This document shows, in pieces, positions 1 to 5,509 of a stretch of 7,484 bases of DNA; positions within the stretch are counted from its first letter, which is position 1; the number at the start of each line of letters is the position of its first letter. Made by a program: the position numbers and the translations under genes. Source of the DNA: Paracoccaceae bacterium (lineage in GTDB: Bacteria; Pseudomonadota; Alphaproteobacteria; Rhodobacterales; Rhodobacteraceae); contig JALQYS010000618.1 of NCBI GenBank assembly GCA_023254015.1, forward strand, positions 1-7,484, in the 5' to 3' direction. Below the pieces are notes generated by a model that saw only the letters and a program-made list of their open reading frames with translations, did no database searches and had not been told where the DNA came from.

Positions 1-33
1 GCGGTCAAGCCCGGAAGCCGCGCAAAGTCGTGA
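1..33 (+). CDS. C-terminal end of an upstream gene (partial)
   Basis: The first frame reads ten codons (AVKPGSRAKS) and stops at TGA 31-33. That stop overlaps the GTG start of pdxJ by the four-base arrangement GTGA, typical of translationally coupled operon genes. The tail is basic and carries no recognisable motif. In related Rhodobacteraceae, as I remember it, a DUF2062 membrane protein often precedes pdxJ, so this may be its end, but nothing in ten residues proves that. The reading frame could also be open by chance. Confidence 0.35.
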   Translation, partial: AVKPGSRAKS

Positions 34-797
34 GCGCGCTGTTCCAGCCATCGCGCCTGCGGCTTGGCGTGAACATCGACCATGTGGCCACGATCCGCAA
101 CGCGCGGGGCGGCGACCACCCCGATCCGGTGCGCGCGGCGGAAATCGTGGCGCAAGTTGGCGGCGACGGGATCACGGCACATTTGCGCGAAGACCGCCGC
201 CATATCCGCGACGCCGACATGGTGGCCTTGCAGGCAGGTATCGGCATTCCGCTGAACTTCGAATGTGCCGCGACCGATGAGATGGCCGCGATCGTGCTGC
301 GACTGAAGCCCCATGCCGTCTGCCTTGTGCCCGAACGCCGCGAGGAGCGCACCACCGAAGGCGGGCTGGATGTGGCCGGGGATGAGCTGCGTCTGACCCG
401 CTATATTGCGCCCTTGCGCGACGCGGGCTGCCGCGTGTCGATGTTCATCGGCCATGACCCCCGCCAGATCGAGGCATCGGCCCGCATCGGCGCGGCGGTG
501 GTAGAGTTGCACACCGGCCATTATTCCGACCTGCACGCCGAGGGCCGCTATGATGAGGCGGACGCCGAGCTGGAGGCCCTGCGCCGGGGCGCGGCTCTGG
601 CCCATTCGCTGGGTCTTGAGGTGCACGCCGGGCATGGCCTGACCTTTGACAATGTCGCGCCCATCGCCGCCATTCCCGAGGTGCGAGAGCTGAACATCGG
701 CCATTTCCTGATTGGCGAGGCGATCTTCCTGGGTCTTGGACCCGCGATCGAAGAGATGCGCCGCCGGATGGATCAGGCCCGCCAGCGTCGCGGCTGA
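30..797 (+). CDS. pdxJ: Pyridoxine 5'-phosphate synthase PdxJ
   Basis: PdxJ condenses 1-deoxy-D-xylulose 5-phosphate with 3-amino-2-oxopropyl phosphate to make pyridoxine 5'-phosphate, the last ring-forming step of the DXP-dependent vitamin B6 pathway, in the cytoplasm. The 255-residue length is normal for this TIM-barrel family. Visible motifs are RLGVNIDHVATIRNARGG (about 9-28, phosphate and substrate binding), HLREDRRHI (51-59), E78 in LNFEC (equivalent to E. coli E72) and the AGHGL motif with H202 (equivalent to H193). The start is GTG at 30. It gives the N-terminus expected for the family, overlaps the upstream stop, and has GGAAG at 13-17 as a weak, somewhat distant ribosome site. The frame stays open upstream, so a slightly earlier start is not formally excluded. 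Function is very secure. Confidence 0.96.
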   Translation: MSALFQPSRLRLGVNIDHVATIRNARGGDHPDPVRAAEIVAQVGGDGITAHLREDRRHIRDADMVALQAGIGIPLNFECAATDEMAAIVLRLKPHAVCLVPERREERTTEGGLDVAGDELRLTRYIAPLRDAGCRVSMFIGHDPRQIEASARIGAAVVELHTGHYSDLHAEGRYDEADAELEALRRGAALAHSLGLEVHAGHGLTFDNVAPIAAIPEVRELNIGHFLIGEAIFLGLGPAIEEMRRRMDQARQRRG

Positions 798-812
798 CCT
801 GCCGCCGTTGCC

Positions 813-841
813 TTGACACCCCCACGTTCCGCGCGCATGAA
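813..841 (+). promoter_or_regulatory. Predicted sigma-70-type promoter before lepB
   Basis: A perfect -35 hexamer TTGACA (813-818) is followed after 17 bases by CATGAA (836-841), which matches only three of six positions of the -10 consensus. It lies in the 72-base gap between pdxJ and lepB and would start transcription about 20 bases before the lepB start codon. The exact -35 and ideal spacer support it; the poor -10 does not. It could drive lepB, the lepB-like gene, rnc and era independently of pdxJ. Confidence 0.45.
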
Positions 842-869
842 GCGGCCAACCTGACAAAAGGCGATCCAA

Positions 870-1649
870 ATGGCGAAATCCGAAGGCGGCATTGTCGAGA
901 CGGTAAAGACCGTGATCTGGGCCCTGCTGATCGCGGGGCTGTTTCGCACTCTGTTCTTCCAGCCCTTCTGGATTCCGTCTGAATCGATGAAGTCGACGCT
1001 GCTGATCGGCGATTTCATCTTTGTGAACAAAATGGCTTATGGCTATTCGCGCTATTCCTGCCCCTTTGGCATCTGTCCGGTTTCAGGGCGGATCCTGGGA
1101 TCGGACCCGCAGCGCGGCGATGTGGTGGTGTTCCGCCATCCGGTGAATGGCGCTGACATGATCAAGCGGCTGATCGGCCTGCCGGGCGATCAGATCCAGA
1201 TGAAGAACGGCGTGCTTTACATCAATGGCGCCGCCGCGCCCCAAGAACCCGATGGCGTTTTCGAAGAGGTATTCGAACCGCAGGGCCCGATGGCCAACCG
1301 CCCCGGCTGTGCCAATGCGCCGTCGATGGGCGAGATCTGCGAAAAGCCGCGCTTCCGTGAAACTCTGCCCAACGGCCGCACTCACACCATCCTGAACATA
1401 GCCGACTCTACCGGACTGCCGGACAATACCGATGTCTACACCGTGCCGGAAAAGCACTATTTCTTCATGGGCGACAACCGCGACAACTCGACCGACAGCC
1501 GCTTTCCGCAGTCGGCCGGAGCGGTGGGCTTTGTCCCCGAAGAAAACCTGATCGGCCGCGCGGACCGGGTGATGTTCTCGTCTGCGGGCACCAGCATGCT
1601 GTATTTCTGGACTTGGCGCTCTGATCGCTTCTTCAAGGCGATCGAGTAG
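870..1649 (+). CDS. lepB: Signal peptidase I (active)
   Basis: LepB cleaves signal peptides from proteins exported by Sec and Tat, acting at the periplasmic face of the inner membrane (peptidase family S26A). The 259-residue protein has one N-terminal membrane anchor (about 12-31) followed by the catalytic domain. The nucleophile is S39 in PSESM and the general base is K99 in MIKRLIGLPGD. S37 aligns with the oxyanion-hole serine S88 of E. coli. Box E is GDNRDNSTDSR (201-211). A Cys pair (CANAPSMGEIC) corresponds to the disulfide loop of family members. A tyrosine- and cysteine-rich hairpin (about 56-75) is typical of alphaproteobacterial LepB. AAAGG at 857-861, 8 bases before ATG, is a good ribosome site. 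The gene is followed after two bases by a divergent lepB-like gene. acpS, which in my recollection usually sits between pdxJ and lepB in relatives, is absent here. Confidence 0.97.
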   Translation: MAKSEGGIVETVKTVIWALLIAGLFRTLFFQPFWIPSESMKSTLLIGDFIFVNKMAYGYSRYSCPFGICPVSGRILGSDPQRGDVVVFRHPVNGADMIKRLIGLPGDQIQMKNGVLYINGAAAPQEPDGVFEEVFEPQGPMANRPGCANAPSMGEICEKPRFRETLPNGRTHTILNIADSTGLPDNTDVYTVPEKHYFFMGDNRDNSTDSRFPQSAGAVGFVPEENLIGRADRVMFSSAGTSMLYFWTWRSDRFFKAIE

Positions 1650-1651
1650 GC

Positions 1652-2668
1652 ATGGCCTTTCTCACGGCGCTTTTCGATCTGAACGGCACCACGACCCGCA
1701 AGCAGGCCTTGCGGGTTTTCCTTCTGGTGTTGGTCGGGTTCGGGGTGCTGTTCATCGTGCAGGCGCAGGCCCCCGCCTATGACCGGCTGGTCTATCCGCC
1801 GCTGGGCCTGATCCTGGTCTGGTGGACGGCGACCGTCGTGCGCCGCCTGCATGAGGCCGGGCACAGCGGGGCCTGGGCGGTGCTGCTGGCGGTTCCCCTG
1901 CTGGGTCTGTTTGTCAGCCTGGCCGCGCTGCTGCTGCGCTCGGATCGGCCCTATAACAACAGTCACGCCGGTCTGCGCGCGGCGGGCACCGTGGTGCAGG
2001 TTCTGCTGGTCATCTTTTGGCTGTCGCGCAGCATATGGGTGCCGTATTGGAGCGACAGCGAGGCGATGAAGCCCACGCTGATGGCCGGGGACTATCAGAT
2101 TGTCCGCTATGCCGATGCCGACAGCCTGTCGCGCGGCGATGTCGTGGTGTTTCGCCATCCGGTCACGGGGACGACGGTCGTCAGCCGGTTGATCGCTCTG
2201 CCCGGAGACCGTGTGAAAATGCAGCATGGCGCGCCGGTGCTGAATGGCGTGGCCCTGCCCACGCAGGAAGAAGGCCTTCTGCGCGAGGCATTCCACCCGC
2301 AGGGGCCGGCCGGTGTGATGCCCCGTTGCAGCAATACGGTTGTGGGGTTGGGTGGCGTCTGCGAACTGGCGATCCGGCGCGAAGCCTTGCCGGACGGGCG
2401 CAGCTATCTGGTGGGCAACGTCGAGGACGGGGCCTTTGCCGACGAGACGGAAGAAATGGTTGTCCCGCCGGGTCGGCTCTTTTTCCTGGGCGACAACCGC
2501 GACAGTGCAACAGACAGCCGTTTTGCCCAAGGCGCCGGGGGACTGGGCTTTGTGCCTGCCGAAAATGTGATAGGACGTGTATCGCGGGTTCTGTTCTCGA
2601 CCTCGGCAGCGCAGGTCTGGACGGTTTGGAACTGGCGCGTTGACCGCATTTTCGGGGCCGTGGAATGA
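1652..2668 (+). CDS. DUF805-like membrane domain fused to a signal peptidase I-like domain lacking the catalytic dyad
   Basis: This 338-residue protein has two parts. Residues about 8-105 resemble DUF805 membrane proteins: hydrophobic spans near 19-38, 46-63 and 74-95, with the hallmark RRLHEAGHSG (64-73) followed by a PLLGL stretch. From about 109 it aligns with the neighbouring LepB: a membrane anchor (110-129), SEAMKPTL (136-143), RGDVVVFRHPV (161-171), SRLIALPGD (178-186), a Cys pair, GDNRDSATDSR from G280, FVPAENVIGR and a C-terminal W-x-WR-x-DR motif. At the nucleophile position there is A138 instead of Ser, and at the general-base position S178 instead of Lys, so it should not cleave by the usual mechanism. 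It also lacks about 20 residues between these positions. The start lies two bases after the lepB stop, and the gene ends overlapping rnc by ATGA, so translation is probably coupled. Automatic annotation would probably call it signal peptidase I. A regulatory, scaffold or substrate-binding role is inference. Confidence 0.9.
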   Translation: MAFLTALFDLNGTTTRKQALRVFLLVLVGFGVLFIVQAQAPAYDRLVYPPLGLILVWWTATVVRRLHEAGHSGAWAVLLAVPLLGLFVSLAALLLRSDRPYNNSHAGLRAAGTVVQVLLVIFWLSRSIWVPYWSDSEAMKPTLMAGDYQIVRYADADSLSRGDVVVFRHPVTGTTVVSRLIALPGDRVKMQHGAPVLNGVALPTQEEGLLREAFHPQGPAGVMPRCSNTVVGLGGVCELAIRREALPDGRSYLVGNVEDGAFADETEEMVVPPGRLFFLGDNRDSATDSRFAQGAGGLGFVPAENVIGRVSRVLFSTSAAQVWTVWNWRVDRIFGAVE

Positions 2669-3354
2669 GGCTTTCGGCAGACCTTCTGGGCTTTCAGGCC
2701 CGTATCGGACACACGTTCCGCCAACCGGCCCTTCTGGTGCGGGCGGTGACCCATTCGTCAATCTCCTCCCCCACCCGGCCCGACAACCAGCGGCTGGAGT
2801 TTCTGGGCGACCGGGTGCTGGGGCTTGTCATGTCCGAGGCCCTGCTGGCCGCCGACACCACGGCGACCGAGGGCCAGCTTGCCCCGCGGTTCAATGCGCT
2901 GGTGCGCAAGGAAACCTGCGCCGAGGTCGCCCGTGAGGTGGGGCTTGGCGATGTGCTGAAGCTCGGCCGGTCCGAGATGCTGTCAGGCGGGCGCCGCAAG
3001 GAGGCCCTTCTGGGAGACGCGCTGGAGGCGGTGATCGCCGCCACTTATCTGGATGCGGGCTTTGATGCGGCAAAGGCACTGGTGCTGCGGCTTTGGGGCC
3101 GGCGGATCGGCGCGGTGGAAACCGATGCCCGCGACCCCAAGACCAGCTTGCAGGAATGGGCGCAGGCCCGGGCCATGAAACCCCCTGCCTATAGCGAGCT
3201 TGGTCGCGAGGGGCCGGATCACGCCCCGCAATTCACCGTCGAGGTGAAGCTGGACAATGGCGCTGCGGAAATCGCCCGCGCCGGAACGAAACGCGCCGCC
3301 GAACAGGCCGCAGCCCGGGCGCTTCTGGCCCGGATGGAGCAGAAGAATGACTGA
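2665..3354 (+). CDS. rnc: Ribonuclease III
   Basis: RNase III cleaves double-stranded RNA in rRNA precursors, some mRNAs and antisense RNA duplexes in the cytoplasm, as a Mg2+-dependent homodimer. The 229-residue protein has the nuclease domain at about 5-150, with signature RLEFLGDRVLG (43-53), E45 and D49, and the second metal-binding pair D118 and E121 in LGDALEA. A C-terminal double-stranded RNA-binding domain follows (about 155-225, from DPKTSLQEWAQ to the KRAAEQAAARALL helix). The position equal to E. coli E38 is Q42 and the usual serine after GD is R50; I believe similar residues occur in relatives. The start ATG overlaps the preceding stop as ATGA, and the 3' end overlaps era by 8 bases. 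The order lepB-rnc-era is widely conserved in bacteria. Confidence 0.97.
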   Translation: MRLSADLLGFQARIGHTFRQPALLVRAVTHSSISSPTRPDNQRLEFLGDRVLGLVMSEALLAADTTATEGQLAPRFNALVRKETCAEVAREVGLGDVLKLGRSEMLSGGRRKEALLGDALEAVIAATYLDAGFDAAKALVLRLWGRRIGAVETDARDPKTSLQEWAQARAMKPPAYSELGREGPDHAPQFTVEVKLDNGAAEIARAGTKRAAEQAAARALLARMEQKND

Positions 3355-4261
3355 GACTCGCGCCGGATTTGTTGCCCTGATCGGCGAACCCAATGCCGGG
3401 AAATCCACGCTGTTGAACCGGATGGTGGGGGCCAAGGTCTCGATCGTCACGCACAAGGTGCAGACCACCCGCGCACGGATCCGCGGCATCGCGATCGAAG
3501 GGCAAAGCCAGATCGTCTTTGTCGACACGCCCGGCATCTTTCGCCCGCGCCGTCGGCTGGACCGGTCGATGGTCAAGGCGGCCTGGGGTGGGGCTTCGGA
3601 TGCCGACATCGTGGTTCTCTTGATCGAGGCACATCGCGGGCTGACCGAAGGGGCGCAGGCGATCATCGACCGGCTGCGCGATGAGATGCCGCGCGGCAAG
3701 CCGGTGGCGCTGGCCATCAACAAGATCGACCGGGTCAAGGCCGAGGTTCTGCTGGCGCTCGCCCAAAAGATGAACGAGGCCTTTCCCTTTGCCAAGACCT
3801 TCATGATCTCGGCCGAGCGGGGGCATGGGGTGGACGACCTGCGCGACTGGCTGGCAGCCGAGGTGCCCGAAGGCCCGTGGTTCTATCCCGAGGACCAGAT
3901 CGCCGACCTGCCGATGCGGATGATCGCCGCCGAGATGACCCGCGAAAAGCTGACGCTGCGGCTGCATGAAGAACTGCCCTATCAGCTGACCGTCGAGACC
4001 GAGAAATGGGAGGACAAGCCCGACGGGTCCACCCGGATCGATCAGGTGGTCTATGTCTCGCGCGAGGGGCACAAGGGCATTGTGCTGGGCCATGGCGGTG
4101 AGACGATCAAGGCGATCGGCACGGCGGCCCGGGCCGAAATCGCAGCCTTCCTTGACCGCAAGGTACATCTCTTCCTGCAGGTGAAGGTGCGGGAGAACTG
4201 GCAGGAAGAGGCCGAGCGCTATTCCGAGATGGGCCTTGATTTCAAGGACGGCGATGCCTGA
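3347..4261 (+). CDS. era: GTPase Era
   Basis: Era is an essential GTPase that binds the 3' end of 16S rRNA and assists assembly of the 30S subunit at the inner face of the membrane. The 304-residue protein shows the GTPase motifs in order: P-loop GEPNAGKST (13-21), a switch region with TTRARIRGI, DTPGI from D60, NKID (125-128) and SAERGHG from S155. A C-terminal KH RNA-binding domain follows, with the GHGG loop at 248-251 inside GIVLGHGGETIK. The ATG at 3347 is chosen because it gives the family N-terminus and has GGAG at 3336-3339, seven bases upstream. The frame is open further upstream inside rnc, but that extension has no homology-like content. The gene overlaps rnc by 8 bases, consistent with translational coupling. 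Confidence 0.98.
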   Translation: MTETRAGFVALIGEPNAGKSTLLNRMVGAKVSIVTHKVQTTRARIRGIAIEGQSQIVFVDTPGIFRPRRRLDRSMVKAAWGGASDADIVVLLIEAHRGLTEGAQAIIDRLRDEMPRGKPVALAINKIDRVKAEVLLALAQKMNEAFPFAKTFMISAERGHGVDDLRDWLAAEVPEGPWFYPEDQIADLPMRMIAAEMTREKLTLRLHEELPYQLTVETEKWEDKPDGSTRIDQVVYVSREGHKGIVLGHGGETIKAIGTAARAEIAAFLDRKVHLFLQVKVRENWQEEAERYSEMGLDFKDGDA

Positions 4262-4367
4262 GGGGGCGGCGGAATTTGCGCAAATTCCGGGCCATCTGGC
4301 CGGACGCGCGCGGATGGCGGCTGTTGCAGCCTCCGGCGGGGATATTGGGGCCAGTGTGAAAGCATGA
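4254..4367 (+). CDS. Possible 37-residue small ORF bridging era and the DUF1491 gene
   Basis: An ATG at 4254 opens a 37-codon frame (MPEGAAEFAQIPGHLAGRAR onward, ending in SVKA). It overlaps the end of era by 8 bases and stops at TGA 4365-4367, overlapping the next start as ATGA. AAGGA at 4244-4248, five bases before the ATG, is a good ribosome site, better than that of the following gene. Against coding: only somewhat over half of its codons end in G or C, clearly fewer than in the neighbouring genes, and it runs through a perfect palindrome and a repeat-like motif. It has no recognisable domain. It may act as a translated leader that couples DUF1491 to era, or be chance. Confidence 0.2.
   Translation: MPEGAAEFAQIPGHLAGRARMAAVAASGGDIGASVKA
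4270..4289. repeat. Perfect 20-base palindrome after era
   Basis: CGGAATTTGCGCAAATTCCG reads identically on both strands. It starts nine bases after the era stop codon. There is no loop and no T-run after it, so it is a poor candidate for a Rho-independent terminator. Its A/T-rich core stands out in this G+C-rich sequence. It could be a binding site for a dimeric DNA-binding protein, a member of a dispersed intergenic palindrome family, or a hairpin at the end of the era message. A less striking inverted pair, GCCATC (4291-4296) and GATGGC (4313-4318), lies just downstream. Confidence 0.7.
4329..4362 (+). repeat. Rhodobacteraceae-type intergenic motif (CCTCCGGCGGGGATATT...)
   Basis: The stretch begins GCCTCCGGCGGGGATATT and ends GTGAAAG directly before the DUF1491 start codon. 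I recall very similar strings, CTCCGGCGGG followed by an A/T-rich step and a purine-rich ATGAAG-like end, in many intergenic regions of Rhodobacteraceae genomes. The match is from memory, not a search. Internally, CTCCGGCGGG contains a short CCG/CGG symmetry. Its position may let its purine-rich end serve as a weak ribosome site for the next gene. The remaining bases of the era-DUF1491 spacer show nothing else clear. Confidence 0.45.
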
Positions 4368-4702
4368 GCGCGCGTCTGGCGACTGGTGTCTGGGTGGCGG
4401 CCTATCTGGCGCGGTTGCGCGTGGCGGGGCTTGCGGCCTATGTCGTGGCCAAGGGGGACCCGACCGCTGGCGCGGTGGTGGTCAAGCTCTTGCGTCCGGG
4501 GGGCAGGGCCGTCGCCATGGCGCGGCAGTTCGATTTCGAGACCGGCGGGCGGCTGTGGCGGCCGATGGCCGAGGGAGACGAGCGCGAAGTCGATGCGCTG
4601 TTGCAGCGCGAGCGGGGCCGTGACCGGGATCTGTGGCTGATTGATGTCGAGGATCTGCAGGGCATGGGGCTTCTGGATGCCGAAGGGTTGAGCGAGGGCT
4701 GA
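4364..4702 (+). CDS. DUF1491 family protein
   Basis: This small protein of 112 residues resembles the DUF1491 family, which is found mainly in alphaproteobacteria and has no established function. Supporting features are the N-terminal RLATGVWVAAYL stretch (4-15), the GDPTAGAVVVK segment (31-41), a central glycine-rich turn with RLWRPM, an acidic helix rich in E and R, and the closing DLWLIDVED (89-97). It has no signal peptide or clear membrane span, so it is probably cytoplasmic. The ribosome site is weak (GAAAG one base before ATG), and a small upstream frame ends on its start codon, so coupled translation is possible. It lies between era and recO, an arrangement I associate with Rhodobacteraceae. 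The family call is by recognition. Confidence 0.8.
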   Translation: MSARLATGVWVAAYLARLRVAGLAAYVVAKGDPTAGAVVVKLLRPGGRAVAMARQFDFETGGRLWRPMAEGDEREVDALLQRERGRDRDLWLIDVEDLQGMGLLDAEGLSEG

Positions 4703-4705
4703 GGC

Positions 4706-4735
4706 TTGCCAATTGCCCCGGCCCGTGCCGATAGT
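4706..4735 (+). promoter_or_regulatory. Predicted promoter for recO, possibly leaderless
   Basis: TTGCCA (4706-4711) lies 18 bases before GATAGT (4730-4735), which matches four of six bases of the -10 consensus. Transcription would begin about six or seven bases after the -10, at or next to the recO ATG at 4741. No Shine-Dalgarno sequence is visible before that ATG, which fits a leaderless message. The evidence is positional and the hexamers are imperfect. Confidence 0.4.
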
Positions 4736-4740
4736 CGGGC

Positions 4741-5460
4741 ATGGATTGGCAGGATGAAGGCTGTATCATTGCCATGCGGGCGCATGGCGAGGCAGCTGCG
4801 ATCATCGAGGTGTTCACGGCGGCGCATGGCCGTCACGCGGGCGTGGTGCGCGGAGGCGCGTCGCGAAAGATGGCGGCTGTCTTGCAGCCGGGCAGCCAGG
4901 TTGCGGTGACCTGGCAGGCCCGACTTGCCGAGCATATCGGCGTGTTCACGGTTGAGCCGACCCGGTCTCGGGCGGGGTTGATGGCGGATCGGCTGGGGCT
5001 GGCCGGGTTGAATGCCATCTGCGCCATGTTGCATGTGGCCCTGCCCGAGCGGCAGCCGCATCCGCAATTATGGCGCGCGACGATGGCGCTTCTGGCGGCC
5101 CTTGAGCGGGATGCGGATTGGCCTGTCGCCTATCTGCGCTGGGAGGCGCTGTTGCTGGAGGAGTTGGGTTTCGGTCTTGACCTTGGCCGCTGCGCCGTGA
5201 CCGGCAGCCGCGACGGGTTGGCCTATGTCAGCCCCCGGACGGGGCGGGCGGTCAGTGCCGAGGGTGCGGGTGACTGGGCGGCGCGGCTTTTGCCCTTGCC
5301 GGCTGTGCTGCTGGGGCAGGGGCGCGCCAGCGGGCAGGAGCTTGCGCAGGGATTTGCGGTGACGGGGCATTTCCTGAACCGGGGGCTGGAGCCCATGTTG
5401 CAGGGACGCCCCTTGCCAGCCGCGCGGGCGCGGCTTCTGGAGCTGTTGGCGACGTCCTGA
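4741..5460 (+). CDS. recO: DNA repair protein RecO
   Basis: RecO works with RecR (and RecF) to load RecA onto SSB-coated single-stranded DNA at gaps, and it can anneal complementary strands. The 239-residue length is normal. The N-terminal OB-fold region shows the family pattern: WQDEGCIIAMRAHGE, EVFTAAHGRHAGVVRGG (about 23-39), and a TWQARLAEHIG segment. A helical C-terminal domain follows. The region that holds a four-cysteine zinc site in many RecO proteins reads LGRCAVTGSRDGLAYVSP here, with a single cysteine (C151), so the zinc site is absent, as I believe is common in alphaproteobacteria. The start is certain on the upstream side: an in-frame TAG lies at 4732-4734 and no start codon lies between. 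There is no ribosome site, which with the promoter above suggests a leaderless transcript. Confidence 0.93.
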   Translation: MDWQDEGCIIAMRAHGEAAAIIEVFTAAHGRHAGVVRGGASRKMAAVLQPGSQVAVTWQARLAEHIGVFTVEPTRSRAGLMADRLGLAGLNAICAMLHVALPERQPHPQLWRATMALLAALERDADWPVAYLRWEALLLEELGFGLDLGRCAVTGSRDGLAYVSPRTGRAVSAEGAGDWAARLLPLPAVLLGQGRASGQELAQGFAVTGHFLNRGLEPMLQGRPLPAARARLLELLATS

Positions 5461-5509
5461 GGTCGCGGACAGACTCGGCCCGGGATCTGGAACAGGTTAA
5501 GCTTGTATC

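Noticed and set aside
1652..2668. Annotating the second lepB-like gene as a working signal peptidase
   Set aside because: Both catalytic residues are replaced, A138 for Ser and S178 for Lys, in regions that align without gaps.
1457..2761. Long open frame on the - strand (434 codons) opposite the end of lepB, the lepB-like gene and the start of rnc
   Set aside because: It is antisense to two strongly supported genes, its translation is rich in Q, R, H and P with no domain pattern, and long antisense frames are expected in G+C-rich coding DNA.
3257..3346. Upstream extension of era inside rnc
   Set aside because: The extra 30 residues do not resemble Era and overlap the RNase III dsRNA-binding domain; the ATG at 3347 has a good ribosome site.
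3233..4168. Open frame on the - strand (311 codons) opposite era
   Set aside because: Era is certain on the + strand; the antisense translation shows no motif and follows from codon bias.
4270..4289. Reading the palindrome as the era terminator
   Set aside because: The stem has no loop bases and no T-run on either strand, unlike the clear terminator at 6750-6785.
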